A DNA stretch of 64,000 bases from Agromyces terreus. GTDB lineage: Bacteria > Actinomycetota > Actinomycetes > Actinomycetales > Microbacteriaceae. Location of the stretch: the NCBI RefSeq assembly GCF_009749465.1, contig NZ_WBIS01000005.1:152893-216892 (forward strand). Reading direction: 5' to 3'. The stretch's first letter is position 1. Each line of letters begins with the position of its first letter. Made by a program: the position numbers and the translations under genes. The notes below the pieces were generated by a model. It was not told the origin of the DNA. It saw only the letters and a program-made list of their open reading frames with translations, and did no database searches. Shown one piece after another: positions 46,301 to 56,796 of the stretch.

Positions 46301-49300
46301 CGACCACGGCGGTGCCGTCGTCGCTCGCTGTCAGGTGCCAGAGGCTCGGCGGGAAGTCGCCCGCGACCGACTCGGGCTCGACGTGCTTCGTGAGCGTCAG
46401 CGTCGGCGCGACATCCGTGTTCGTGATCTCGCAGTCGACGCTCGCGCCGTACTGCAGGACCGTGAGGGTGGCACTGGTCGCACCGGGGGTGCTCACCAGA
46501 CTGAACACGTCATCGGCGTCGCCGCTCTCGGTGGAACAGGTCCACGTGGAAGAGACCGTGTACTCGACGCCGTTCTCCCAGACCGTCGACACCTCGTTGA
46601 GCGTGTACGCCTGTCCGAGAGCGACCGATCCGGTAGCCGTGCCCTTGCCGCTGAAGGTGTCGTCCTCATCGGAGACGCCCGTGCCGCTCAGCGTCCAGTC
46701 AGCCGCCTCGCCGTCGCCGCCGTTCGGGTTCTCGACGACCTTCGCCAGGTTGACGGTCTGCGTGCAGTCGACGTAGTTGGTGACGGTGAACTCGTTGACC
46801 GCGCCCTCGAGCACCTCATCGCCGAGACCGGTCGTCGCCTCCTGGTCGAGCGAGCACCGGACGCCCTCGGGCGTCGTGACATCCGTCTCGCTGATGGTCA
46901 CCGAGTCGCCGGCCGCGTACGGGCCGTAGGCGGTGTCCCACTCGGACGAGGCGCCGTCGAGCTGGAGCGTCGCCTCGAACCCGTCGGGCAGCTCGTCGCT
47001 GTCCCACGCGATCGGGTCGCCGCCGTTGATCACCCAGAGCTTGGTGACCTCGACGGTGACGGGAACGTCGCCGCAGTCCTCGGCGTCGTAGGTGTCGCCC
47101 GAGGTGACCGTTGCGCCGTTGAGCAGACCGTGGCCTTCCCCATCGTCGCCGGCGCAGATCAGGCCCTCGGTCGGGGCATCCGAATCGACCGTGAAGGTGA
47201 CCGTCACCGTGAAGGTGTGGGTCTCAGCAGGGTCGAGGTCCTCGTTCTCGACGATCTCGGTGACGGCGGAACCGTCCCATGCGGGGTTCACCGCGATCAC
47301 CGGGTCACCGGTCGACGCGACGGTCGCGCCCGTGATGTTCACGCCGTCAGCGAAGTCGACGGTGTCATCGAGGTCGTAGACCAGGGCCTGGTCGGTGCTC
47401 GTGTTGTGCACGGTGATCGTGTAGCTCGCCGTCCAACCGCTCGCGTCACCCGTGACCGGACCGTTGAAGGTCTTCGTGATCTCGGGCATTGCCGGCAGAC
47501 CGCAACCGGTGCTGGACGTCGGCGTGCCACCGAACGGCGTCAGAACGGCTTCGTTGAGGAAGCCCACATCGGGCGTGCCCTCAGCCGGTTGACACGTGTT
47601 CGTGGTCGGATCCGCGAACGCCGCCTTGTCCACGTTCGCCGTGACCGTCACGGTATACGTGTGCACGTCGTCGCGCTCGATGACCTTGTTCGTCGGAACG
47701 AGGTGGGCGGTCGGATCGGAGGCCGGGTCAGCCCACGCCCCGCTCGTCTCGCCGGTCCAGGACGCCGACAGCACGTCGACCTCGGGGCCGAAGCGAAGCG
47801 TGTCGTCCAGTGTGTAGCGCGAGATGAACTCCGAGTTGCCCGTGACCGTGATGTCGTAGACGAGGGTCCAGAGACCGTCGCCGTCCTGCGTCACCGTCGG
47901 GTCGGTCTTCAGGACCGTCGGGTTGCCGCCGCGGCTGATGTCCGTGCAGTCGTCGTCTTCGCGGACGATCTGGCCCGAGGTGAGGATGGCGTCGTTGAGG
48001 AAGCCGACCCCGTCGGGGTTGTTGTCGCTCTTGCACTCCAGCTCTGCGGGGTCGATCTCGCTCGCCGGCGCGTCGACGTTCAGCACGACGGTGTAGACGT
48101 CGACTTCTCCGGCGGCGATGGGTTGGTCTTCGACCACCGTGAACTCGGACCCGTCGTACGGAGTGACCGCTGCGCCGCCGTCGATGGCGTAGCTGAGGTA
48201 CTCGACACCGGCCGGGAACGCCGGGGCATCCGTCAGCGTGTAGAACGAGGGCTTCGAACCGGGGGCCGTGTTCGACACCGTGAGCGTGTAGGTCACGTTC
48301 CACGTGCCGTCGAGCTGCTGCGCCGACGTCGCGCCCGCCTTCACGATCGTCGGAGCGCTCGGAGCGTCGCAGGCCGAATCGTCGACCGGCACGCCCGCGA
48401 CCGTGAGGGTCGCCGTGTTGTTGAACGCACCGCTCGCGCTGTCGGACGGGCAGGCTGTCTGCGCCGGCGTCAGGTCGGGCCCGGTGAGCACGATGCCGGT
48501 CACGGTGACGCGGTACGTGTCCTTCGGGTCGGGGTCGCCCGCCGCGAGGTACGCGCCGGTCGCGAGGGCCGAACCGTTCGTCCACCCTGGGATCGCGGCG
48601 CCGTTCTTCGTCGCCGCGTAGACGCCGCCGGTGATGCCGGCGCCGAAGTGGGTGGTGTCCGCGAGGTCGTAGGCGCCGCCCACCGCGCCGGTGTTCGTCA
48701 CCACGATGTCGTACGCGATGCTCCACGTGCCGTCGACGGCCTGCATGACCGAGCCCGGAACGACCGACTTGGTGTGGATGATGGTCGGCGGCGTGACGGT
48801 GACGCAGCCCGTGGCATCCGTCGTCTGGTTGCCGGAGACGAGCGTCGCGGTGTTGTTCAGGCCAGCTTCGCTCGGGCAGATGTAGGCCGGGTCATCCGCC
48901 CCGATCCGCACCTTGACCGCGATCTGGTAGACGTGCGCCACAGCACCGCCCGCGAGGGCGACGTCATCTGCGAGCAGCGTGTTCGGTGCGGCACCCGTCC
49001 AGGCGGCGACCGTCGTGACGCCCGCGGGCTTCGAGACGACGGTCGGGAGCCCGACCTGCTCGGCGGAAGCCGGCAGCTTGAGCTCGTCCTTGAGGTCGTA
49101 GACGACGCCGGTCGTCGCCGACGGGTTCGTCACTGTGATCGTGTACGGCAGCGTCCACGTGCCGTCGCCGTTGTCGACGGCCGTGCCGCCGACCTTGGTG
49201 ACGTTGGGCTTCACCGGGAGGGCGCAGTCGGATGCCTCGTACGGCACCTCGTTCACGATCATGGTCGCGGTATTGAGGAAGCCGACGGTGCCAGGCTCAC

Positions 49301-52300
49301 CCCCATAGCAGGTGTCGGGGTTGCTGCCTCCGAAGTCCGCACCCGGTGCGACAGTCGCGTTGACCGTGACGTGCCAGGTGTGCGACGTGCCCTTCACGAG
49401 CGTCGGCTCGCCGTCGAACGCCTGCTCGTCCGTGAACGGAACGGTCCAGTTCGTCGAGGCACCGGGCGGGGCGGGGAGCGTGAGCTGGTAGCTCGCGCTA
49501 TTGACGGTTACGTCGCCGCCGAAGTCCAACTGGTCGCTCAGGCTGTACGTCAGGTCTTGGAAGGTGCTCGGGTTCGTCACGACGATGTCGTAGCCGATCG
49601 TCCAAGTACCGTCACTGTTCGATGTCGGGATGGCGGCCGTCTTCGTGATGTTCGGTGTGAACGGCTTCAGGGTGTTCGTGACGACGCAATCGAGCTGGTC
49701 GCCGGGCGACAGCGCGGCTGCCGAGGGTCCGGGGGTCGGGTCGGCGCCGTTCAGCGAGCAGAGCCACGCTCCCGGCGCGAACTCGCCGGCGTTCGGCAGC
49801 GAGGTGGTCTCCGCGAGCGAGACGGTTTCGCCTGCAGGTACGTCGACCCATCCCGCAGTGCCGCCTGCACCGCCGACGACCACGTCGCCGAGAGTCGCCG
49901 TGAGGTTCCACGAGTTTGCCGGAGCCACGGAATCGGTGACGATCTTCGTCAGCTTGATCTGCGGAGCGATCGGCTTGTTCGTGACCACGCAGGTGCCTTG
50001 GGCGAGTGCATCGAGGGTAATGGTGTTCGTCACGGTGTAGGCGCCGTTGGGCGACGTCTTGCACCGGATGTCGACCTGTTCGTACCCGAGCGGGCCTCCG
50101 GATTCGGAGATCGTATAAGTCGTACCGGGACGGACGAGGATCGTGTTACCGGTCGTCGTCGACACGGGCACCAGGCCCGGGACCGACCCGCCCGGGGTCG
50201 CGGTGAGCGTCCAAGCAGCAGAGTCGGCATCGGTGCCGTCGAGTTCCTGGACGCTCTTGACGAGCGTCAGCTGGGCGGTCTGGTTCACCGCGGTGCACTG
50301 GATGCGGAAGCCCAGCGGCGGCGTGACGCCGCCGTTCAGCCCATCGGAGAAGCCCGGGATGACCGTGCCGGCGGCATTGACCTGCACGCAGTCCCAACTG
50401 CCGATCGACGGCGGTACCGGAACGGCGTTCAAGCCCAGAGTCTGCACGTATCGCGGGTCGCCGCCCGTCTCGACGAGCGGGTAGCGGACGTTCGCCGTCA
50501 CGAAGGCGGTTGCTCCGTCCGAGCCCGTCGTACCGTTGGGCCCGGCGAGGGCGCCGTCTGGCGCGACGGCGTCGAGCGTCCATGCCGTCGGCGCGACTCC
50601 GCCGTTCGAGACGGACTTCTTCAACGTAAGCTGCGTATCGCAGGTGACGATGTTCGTCATCGTGTAGCTGTTCGTACCCGGCTGCAACGTCGCATCGTAG
50701 GGCAGCGCCGCATTCAGCTGCTGACCGTTCGCGAGCGTCACCCGTTGATCGGTGATACGACAGAGGTCGCGCGAGCCGACTCCCGAGGTCTCGTTCAACG
50801 AGACGACGGTGCCGGCGGGAACGGGACCTTGTACCGTTACCCAATCACGGTTGGCGCCGCCGACCGTCAGTTGGGCGGCGATCCCGCTGGGCTGCTGGCC
50901 GTTCTGATAGGTCACGCCGTTGATGACCCAGACCTTGTTGACGCTGAACGTCGACTGCGGCTGCGGCGGGCGATTCCACACGTTGCAGCTGATCGCCTGG
51001 GTCGAACTGACGGGCAGCGAGAAGCCGTTCGTCTCGTTCGTCACCGTGATGGAAGCTCCGGTGGCCTGGTTCGTACACACCGCGTTCTTGCCGCCGGTCT
51101 GCACGATGGTGTGATCCTGCGGGTCCTCGGTGATCTTCACCGTACCGGTGGTGGTGCCGCCCGCGAAGGTGAGCGGGAGGTTCAGCGCTCCCGTGCCAGC
51201 TGCCGTCGGGCCGGACTGCGACGCCGGCGTGATGCCCCCGGTCGTCGGCACCGCAGTGAAGGTCCACCCGCCCGCCGGGGTCTGACCCGTCTTCTGCTCG
51301 CCCGTGCTCGAGCTCGATACGACCTGCTTCACGATCGAGACCGAGCCCTCGCAGGAGCCGAGCGCGAGGTCGCGCAGGATGTTGCCGGCCTGGGTATAGT
51401 CCGTGGACTGGAAGTAGTCGGAGTTGAGAGTGCCGCCCGAGATGGCGATCAGGTTGTCGGGCGCGCCGCCGACGCCGCCGCCGACGCCGAAGGCGACCAC
51501 ACGGGTCTTGAGGGCCTTCAGGGCGTTCGCCGAGAACACGCCGTTCTCGACCTCGCGGAAGCGTGTACGGTCACCGGGACCTTCATCGTTGCCGTAGACG
51601 GTCGGGTTGCCGTCGGTGAGGACCACCGCGAGGTCGTACTGCGTGCCGCTCGAGGCGACTTGGTAGATGCCGCGGTCCCAGTTGGTGGCATTGGTCGGGG
51701 TAGTGAAGGTGTCGATGTGGTTGCGCACCGTATTCGCACCGGCGACGGTGGAGACGGGCGTGATTCCGAGATTGGCGCCCGCAGTCGCCGGAGCGACGTT
51801 GTTGAACGTGAAGAGGCCGATCTGCGAGGGGGTTCCTTGGAGTGCGGTGACGAACCCCTTCGCAGCATTCTTCAGCTGCGTGAAGCTGCCTGCGACCGAC
51901 CCCGACAGGTCGATGATGAGCGCTACGCGCACGCCGCACTGCTGGATTGCAGGCGGGTTGGCGAGCGAGTTCTGCCAGATGCCGCCGGAGGCGTTGTTGG
52001 AGGTGTTGCCCGTGGCGATCATGAAATCACTGAGCGAGCTGTAGGTTCCGCCGTTCTGGATTACGTTCGTGCGGAACCGGTACGCCGATGAAGCGGGGGT
52101 CGTCCCGGTCGCAAGGGTGTTGCTCTGGAACCATCCAGAGGGCACGCCCGGAGTCGACTGCGCGACCCAGTAGCGAGCGCCGTTCGGCGTCGGCACAGTG
52201 AAGGTGCACGCGCCCGAGGCGATCGAAGTGCACTTGGCCCAGGGCTGGTTGATGATGGATCCGAATGTGCCAGCGTTGTCGGTGTAGAGCTGCAAAGAGA

Positions 52301-53201
52301 CGCCCGCGAGCCCGTCGACGTTCGCGACGCCCGTGCGGACGCCACCGACCTGCACGGTGATCGTCGCGGGGCCCGTGTAGGTGTGGGTGAATTCACAGTT
52401 CGCGTACTTCTGCGTGGGATTGCCGTTGGAGTTGGTGTAGGTCACCGTGTGCGCGGCCTCGTCCGCACTGGGGTCACCTGAGCCGCTGCCGCCGGTGCTG
52501 CACTCGAAGTTCGTCAGCGTGTAGTTCGCGGGCCCGCTGTCGGCGTAGAGAGTGTAGGTGTTGTTCCTCGGAACGGGACGCGTTTCACCCGACTCGAAGT
52601 CGTAGTTGTCACTGTTGCTCGACCGCACCGCGTGCAGGGTCCAGTCGTTGGGCGATGCTGTACCACCCACCACGGTGTTCGTGATGCTGAGGTTCGCGCA
52701 ACTGGACGCGCAGTCAGCCGTGTCGGCGGGGAAGATCGCCATCGGCGTGATCCCGACGTTCCCCTCGGGCGCCACGCTCTTCGCGGCCGGCGCCTTCGCC
52801 GGGGCCTTGCTCGGTGCCTCCTCGGCGGGCGGCGTCGCCTCCTCGGCCGGCGGCGTGGTCTCCTCGGCGGGCGGTTCGCTCGGCGTCTCCTCGGCGGGAG
52901 CCTCGCTCGGCGTCTCCTCGGCCGGAGCCTCTTCGGCGGGGACCTCGTCGGCGGGCGCCTCACTCGACTTCGCGGCATCCGTGCCGTCGGTCGACTCGCT
53001 CGTGACCGTCGGGTCGGTCGGCGCGTCGGTCGCCTCGGCGAACGCCATCGTGGGCAGTCCCACGACGAGCAGCGCGCCGACGCCGATGGAGGCGATGACC
53101 CCGCGAAGGGATCGGGAGCGCTCGGCCTCCCGCTGACGCTTGGACCGCCGCGGGTGCTGTGCGGAGTCGTCGTGCCGGGTTCCGAACCAGTTGCTCTTCA
53201 T
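43368..53201 (-). CDS. Giant secreted vWA-containing repeat adhesin-like protein
   Basis: A protein of about 3277 residues. A basic N-terminus and hydrophobic core end at AFA-EA (cleavage about residue 55), a secretion signal. Then a Pro/Glu/Ala/Thr linker (56-150), a prealbumin-like region (about 150-420), and a vWA domain (about 422-620) with MIDAS motif DLSGS at 431-435. After that come roughly twenty Ig-like/prealbumin repeats (to about 3190), most opening with a strand holding one Lys (LTLVK, NITK, TVLK) and closing on an Asn strand (VTNT). Two repeat classes alternate: ~100 residues ending in CxxTN, and ~120 residues with YDLxD and GFLN motifs. A membrane helix (about 3246-3269) and RRRREASAE tail end it, without LPXTG; TAITG precedes the helix. 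Start ATG 53201 (GAAGG 7 nt upstream); ATG 53204 adjoins. Likely surface adhesion; role inferred. Confidence 0.85.
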   Translation of the reverse strand: MKSNWFGTRHDDSAQHPRRSKRQREAERSRSLRGVIASIGVGALLVVGLPTMAFAEATDAPTDPTVTSESTDGTDAAKSSEAPADEVPAEEAPAEETPSEAPAEETPSEPPAEETTPPAEEATPPAEEAPSKAPAKAPAAKSVAPEGNVGITPMAIFPADTADCASSCANLSITNTVVGGTASPNDWTLHAVRSSNSDNYDFESGETRPVPRNNTYTLYADSGPANYTLTNFECSTGGSGSGDPSADEAAHTVTYTNSNGNPTQKYANCEFTHTYTGPATITVQVGGVRTGVANVDGLAGVSLQLYTDNAGTFGSIINQPWAKCTSIASGACTFTVPTPNGARYWVAQSTPGVPSGWFQSNTLATGTTPASSAYRFRTNVIQNGGTYSSLSDFMIATGNTSNNASGGIWQNSLANPPAIQQCGVRVALIIDLSGSVAGSFTQLKNAAKGFVTALQGTPSQIGLFTFNNVAPATAGANLGITPVSTVAGANTVRNHIDTFTTPTNATNWDRGIYQVASSGTQYDLAVVLTDGNPTVYGNDEGPGDRTRFREVENGVFSANALKALKTRVVAFGVGGGVGGAPDNLIAISGGTLNSDYFQSTDYTQAGNILRDLALGSCEGSVSIVKQVVSSSSTGEQKTGQTPAGGWTFTAVPTTGGITPASQSGPTAAGTGALNLPLTFAGGTTTGTVKITEDPQDHTIVQTGGKNAVCTNQATGASITVTNETNGFSLPVSSTQAISCNVWNRPPQPQSTFSVNKVWVINGVTYQNGQQPSGIAAQLTVGGANRDWVTVQGPVPAGTVVSLNETSGVGSRDLCRITDQRVTLANGQQLNAALPYDATLQPGTNSYTMTNIVTCDTQLTLKKSVSNGGVAPTAWTLDAVAPDGALAGPNGTTGSDGATAFVTANVRYPLVETGGDPRYVQTLGLNAVPVPPSIGSWDCVQVNAAGTVIPGFSDGLNGGVTPPLGFRIQCTAVNQTAQLTLVKSVQELDGTDADSAAWTLTATPGGSVPGLVPVSTTTGNTILVRPGTTYTISESGGPLGYEQVDIRCKTSPNGAYTVTNTITLDALAQGTCVVTNKPIAPQIKLTKIVTDSVAPANSWNLTATLGDVVVGGAGGTAGWVDVPAGETVSLAETTSLPNAGEFAPGAWLCSLNGADPTPGPSAAALSPGDQLDCVVTNTLKPFTPNITKTAAIPTSNSDGTWTIGYDIVVTNPSTFQDLTYSLSDQLDFGGDVTVNSASYQLTLPAPPGASTNWTVPFTDEQAFDGEPTLVKGTSHTWHVTVNATVAPGADFGGSNPDTCYGGEPGTVGFLNTATMIVNEVPYEASDCALPVKPNVTKVGGTAVDNGDGTWTLPYTITVTNPSATTGVVYDLKDELKLPASAEQVGLPTVVSKPAGVTTVAAWTGAAPNTLLADDVALAGGAVAHVYQIAVKVRIGADDPAYICPSEAGLNNTATLVSGNQTTDATGCVTVTPPTIIHTKSVVPGSVMQAVDGTWSIAYDIVVTNTGAVGGAYDLADTTHFGAGITGGVYAATKNGAAIPGWTNGSALATGAYLAAGDPDPKDTYRVTVTGIVLTGPDLTPAQTACPSDSASGAFNNTATLTVAGVPVDDSACDAPSAPTIVKAGATSAQQLDGTWNVTYTLTVSNTAPGSKPSFYTLTDAPAFPAGVEYLSYAIDGGAAVTPYDGSEFTVVEDQPIAAGEVDVYTVVLNVDAPASEIDPAELECKSDNNPDGVGFLNDAILTSGQIVREDDDCTDISRGGNPTVLKTDPTVTQDGDGLWTLVYDITVTGNSEFISRYTLDDTLRFGPEVDVLSASWTGETSGAWADPASDPTAHLVPTNKVIERDDVHTYTVTVTANVDKAAFADPTTNTCQPAEGTPDVGFLNEAVLTPFGGTPTSSTGCGLPAMPEITKTFNGPVTGDASGWTASYTITVHNTSTDQALVYDLDDTVDFADGVNITGATVASTGDPVIAVNPAWDGSAVTEIVENEDLDPAETHTFTVTVTFTVDSDAPTEGLICAGDDGEGHGLLNGATVTSGDTYDAEDCGDVPVTVEVTKLWVINGGDPIAWDSDELPDGFEATLQLDGASSEWDTAYGPYAAGDSVTISETDVTTPEGVRCSLDQEATTGLGDEVLEGAVNEFTVTNYVDCTQTVNLAKVVENPNGGDGEAADWTLSGTGVSDEDDTFSGKGTATGSVALGQAYTLNEVSTVWENGVEYTVSSTWTCSTESGDADDVFSLVSTPGATSATLTVLQYGASVDCEITNTDVAPTLTLTKHVEPESVAGDFPPSLWHLTASDDGTAVVEGDGTATGDVKSNTPYDLAESADFPEAGEFDPSDWTCTVTNTDPATPAMLDDDAVSLQPGQEVECEITNTAKPATYELHKTVTSTEQQPDGTWAIEYSVTVENTSGVSPLEYDLSDDLSEFGEGIVIESADWSGDNGLSGSWEDLPDTLETDFATGQLLAAGETDTYTVTVVATVTAEAWTSESGTECTAGEGYGQGGFRNVAELTVGGLPTEETACDGPGTSTAVKTVSDGPTDNGDGTFDVAYEITVTNASDKDQYYDLSDTPAFPAGTTFTAAATDPDGNVVEDWTGIAPDGTVLADARLIPAAGEEPTVEVWTITATVKVDTITDIDDAKCLENETGHGFYNAGEYTSGTITTPISDCVDIPIAKLTLVKHVDNSALGDITGGVASDWTLFADSEDNSVAVAGSEEGVSQIVSIGEYYLYEDSIEDPSSPLVPDYYEASAWQCGEGESSWSVSVEAGDDVTCEITNTAFLVDVGIEKTAELPEGVTAVDDTEDNTFNWVLTVTNHGKDVEDLEVTDLIDPSLEITGPATFEAPENWTESTEGNQFTAAYTGTFVEGQVTTITIPVRVLPAEVEAPAAVGPDDPAPVLPEFPANQVIPNTACVSTSGYVAQRPERVAALALEVPEGNLGDINPDNDCADAEVPVKKVDAGVYVRCIADVPWLYYNVQATENVEPGDITVTWTSADGTQTKVQTIPWDAREGRLLWPGAAVDEDGLPYQFPGWRPITEEDLTNPPTPGTRFLDLILDDSLPSYAWRDMDNPASVVFSVNPSQTVLAVYPQALPTCAIDRPGELDIEKTASVTSTKANGDFSYSLQVTSVGTGATEPTEVFDEIPATLRVDEITTAPAPAFPRWENCEVTGKDSSGYGGTLHCDLLGQLGPNFTSAPVIDLAVHVKPGATVSTIDNTGEVCWQTADDPDPVTECADDTVTVTLLGGTAITGFATGPWIWGAAGLLFLGGLAVVWVVVRRRREASAE

Positions 53202-53204
53202 CAT

Positions 53205-53497
53205 CGAACCTTCGCGTCGGGTCAGACTGCGGAATGTGAGGAATACGCAGGTGAGGCGAGTCAAGCACTGTCGGGGCCGACTCCGACAGAGCCTGCGCGT
53301 GACCAATACGGGGGGCATCTCGTACCGCGACCCGGGCGTCTTCGGGGTTCTCGGTGACGGCACCCCCCGAACTCGGGGCATCCGAGACATCCTCATTTCG
53401 ATGCGTACGAATGGATGCCGCGGATCGCCCGCCCGGCCGCGACTCGCGTGCTCGGCTGCGGCGGCGCCCGAGCGCGACGCTCAGTACGCTTGGGAGC
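53205..53497. promoter_or_regulatory. Divergent promoter region, giant gene and yihY-like gene
   Basis: The 293-bp gap holds a CTGTCGG/CCGACAG inverted repeat at 53268-53289 just upstream of a TTGACT -35-like box (minus strand, 53259-53264) for the giant gene. No -10 at the right distance is obvious. Near the other end is the TACGCT box for the yihY-like gene. I see no gene in it. Confidence 0.4.
53485..53490 (+). promoter_or_regulatory. -10 box of the yihY-like gene
   Basis: TACGCT, 7 nt before GTG 53498; leaderless pattern. It sets the start; the frame extends further upstream without family similarity. Confidence 0.45.
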
Positions 53498-54784
53498 GTG
53501 AGCGAGCGTGCGTCGACCGTGCCCGATGGCACCCCCGACCGACCCCCGTCGCCCCGAACGACCCGCGAGCCGTCGCCCGGCGCCGCGCCCGCGGCATCCG
53601 CCGACGAACCGGCAGCGCGCACGGCCCGTGAACGGCTCACCGAGCTCAGCGAGCCGCTGCGCGAGCGCTTCGAGGAGCCGATCAACCGCTTCACGACGAT
53701 CACGAACAAGACGATGGCCCTGTTCCCCGTGCGGGTGTGGCGGTACTTCCTGGCGCAGAACGGGTTCATCCTGTCGTCGGGCATGAGCTATCAGGCCCTG
53801 TTCGGCGTCTTCGCAGCCGTGTATGTGGTCTTCGCGGTGTTCGGCATCTGGTTCACGAACAACGAGGCGGCCATGACCGCGTTCTCGACGCTCGTGAACA
53901 CGTACGCCCCCGGTCTCATCGGCGACGACGGCATCATCACGCCCCAAGAGCTCACGGCCATCGCCTCGACGAGCACCGGCACGCTCAGCTGGACGGGCGT
54001 CATCGCGCTCGTCGGCTTCATCTGGACCGCGATCGGCTGGGTGACCTACACGCGCATCGGCGTGCGCAGCACGTTCGGCCTGCCGAAGGACTCCCGGTCG
54101 TACGCGCTCCTGAAGCTTCGCGACTTCGTCGCCGGCCTCATGTTCGGCGCGGTGCTCATCGTCGCTTCGGCCCTCTCGGTCGTCACGACCGGGTTCCTGT
54201 CGTGGCTCGTCTCGCTGATGGGCATCGACCCCGACGCGGGCGGCGCCGCAGCGAGCGTGCAGGTCGGCGCCGTGCTCGTGGTGTTCGTCATCGACACCCT
54301 GGCCCTCGCGGTCCTGTTCCGCTACCTCTCGGGCGCCGAGATGCCCTGGCGGCGCATGGTCATCGGCTCGGTGCTCGGCTCGGCCGCGCTGTCGGTCATG
54401 CAACTCCTCGGCGGCGTGCTCATCACCTTCGCGAGCAGCAATCCCCTGCTCGCGACCTTCGCGGTGTTCATCGCGCTCCTCTTCTGGTTCCGGATGACGA
54501 GCATCGTGATCCTCGTCGCGGCGAGCTGGATCGCGGTCGAGGCCGCCGACTCCAACGAGACGCTGCTCTCGCTGAGCCCCGAGCAGATCGAGGCCGAGCG
54601 CCGCCGTCGCGAGGCCGAGGCCGCGGTCACGGTCGCCCGCGTCGAACTCCGCAGGGCCAGGGCGGATGCCGCGAGCGCCGGCTGGCTCGGAGGCTTCCGC
54701 GCCCGGCGGCGAGTCGCCAAGGCGCAGCTCGACCTCGACGAGGCCGAGGCCGCGGCGGCGCGGCTCGGGTCGCCGCGGGCGTGA
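53498..54784 (+). CDS. YihY/virulence factor BrkB family membrane protein
   Basis: A 428-residue protein. An acidic/basic disordered N-terminal part (1-90) leads to six membrane helices in the BrkB pattern (QNGFILSSGMSYQALFGVFAAVYVVFAVFG near 95; WRRMVIGSVLGSAALSVMQLLGG near 290). The last ~80 residues are a charged Glu/Arg/Ala helix, likely coiled coil. The function of YihY proteins is unresolved, despite the old label ribonuclease BN. GTG 53498 fits the TACGCT box. It faces xth, 96 bp downstream. Confidence 0.88.
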   Translation: MSERASTVPDGTPDRPPSPRTTREPSPGAAPAASADEPAARTARERLTELSEPLRERFEEPINRFTTITNKTMALFPVRVWRYFLAQNGFILSSGMSYQALFGVFAAVYVVFAVFGIWFTNNEAAMTAFSTLVNTYAPGLIGDDGIITPQELTAIASTSTGTLSWTGVIALVGFIWTAIGWVTYTRIGVRSTFGLPKDSRSYALLKLRDFVAGLMFGAVLIVASALSVVTTGFLSWLVSLMGIDPDAGGAAASVQVGAVLVVFVIDTLALAVLFRYLSGAEMPWRRMVIGSVLGSAALSVMQLLGGVLITFASSNPLLATFAVFIALLFWFRMTSIVILVAASWIAVEAADSNETLLSLSPEQIEAERRRREAEAAVTVARVELRRARADAASAGWLGGFRARRRVAKAQLDLDEAEAAAARLGSPRA

Positions 54785-54867
54785 AGCCCGGGCAGCCCCG
54801 GGCCGCCCCGGGTCGCCGCCGGTCGTCGCGGGTCGCCGCCGGCGTGAACGACGTCGGAGGGCTCGAA

Positions 54868-54873
54868 TAGGAT
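54868..54873 (+). promoter_or_regulatory. -10 box of xth
   Basis: TAGGAT, 7 nt before ATG 54881; leaderless pattern. Confidence 0.5.
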
Positions 54874-54880
54874 CGAGGGC

Positions 54881-55708
54881 ATGCCTTCGACCTCCCGTCT
54901 CCGTGTCGCCAGCGTGAATGTGAACGGAGTGCGGGCCGCCTACCGGCGCGGCATGGGCGACTGGCTCGCCGGCCGCGACGTCGACCTGCTCGCCCTCCAA
55001 GAGGTGCGCGCGTCGACCGAAGACCTGCAGGGGCTCCTCGGCGACGAGTGGAGCGTGCTGCACGACCCGGCGACGGCGAAGGGCCGTGCCGGCGTGGCCA
55101 TCGCGAGCCGCCGTCGGGCGAGCATCCACCGCGTCGAGCTCGGTGCTCCCGACTTCGACTCGGCGGGCCGGTGGCTCGAGGCCGACTACGAGGTGGGCGG
55201 CCGCATCGTCACCCTCGTGAGCGCGTACGTGCACTCCGGCGAGGTCGACACCCCGAAGCAGGTCGAGAAGTTCAAGTTCCTCGACGCGATGCAGGCGCGG
55301 CTGCCCGAACTCGCGGCGCACTCCGAGCTCGCCCTCGTGGTCGGCGACCTGAACGTCGGGCACCGCACGCTCGACATCAAGAACTGGAAGGGCAACGTCA
55401 AGCGCGCCGGGTTCCTGCCCGAGGAGCGCGCCTACTTCGACCGCTTCGTGGGCGCCGAGGGCTCCGACGACCACGGCCTCGGCTGGGTCGACGTCGGCCG
55501 CCGCTTCGCCGGAGAGGTCGAGGGCCCGTACACGTGGTGGTCGTTCCGCGGCAAGGCGTTCGACAACGACGCGGGCTGGCGCATCGACTACCAGCTCGCG
55601 ACCCCGGCCCTGGCCGAACTCGTGACCGACTACGCCGTCGACCGGGCGGCGACCTACGACGCCAGATTCTCCGACCACTCCCCCGTGGTGGTCGACTACG
55701 CCGTCTGA
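54881..55708 (+). CDS. xth: Exodeoxyribonuclease III (AP endonuclease family)
   Basis: A 275-residue EEP-fold nuclease. ASVNVNGVRAA near residue 9, metal Glu in LALQEVR near 41, catalytic Asp/Asn in VVGDLNVGH near 160, and His in FSDHSPVV near the C-terminus. It cuts at abasic sites and removes 3'-blocking groups in base excision repair. Length is normal. trpS follows 66 bp later. Confidence 0.94.
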   Translation: MPSTSRLRVASVNVNGVRAAYRRGMGDWLAGRDVDLLALQEVRASTEDLQGLLGDEWSVLHDPATAKGRAGVAIASRRRASIHRVELGAPDFDSAGRWLEADYEVGGRIVTLVSAYVHSGEVDTPKQVEKFKFLDAMQARLPELAAHSELALVVGDLNVGHRTLDIKNWKGNVKRAGFLPEERAYFDRFVGAEGSDDHGLGWVDVGRRFAGEVEGPYTWWSFRGKAFDNDAGWRIDYQLATPALAELVTDYAVDRAATYDARFSDHSPVVVDYAV

Positions 55709-56785
<1,077 letters not shown>

Positions 56786-56796
56786 CCGGGCCCGCC

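Noticed and set aside
43617..52091. Very long open frame on the plus strand, antisense to the giant surface gene
   Set aside because: It mirrors the codon pattern of the minus-strand gene (high GC3 keeps antisense frames open), gives an Arg/Gly/Val-rich product without domains and has no start signal. The minus-strand protein has a signal peptide, vWA and repeats.
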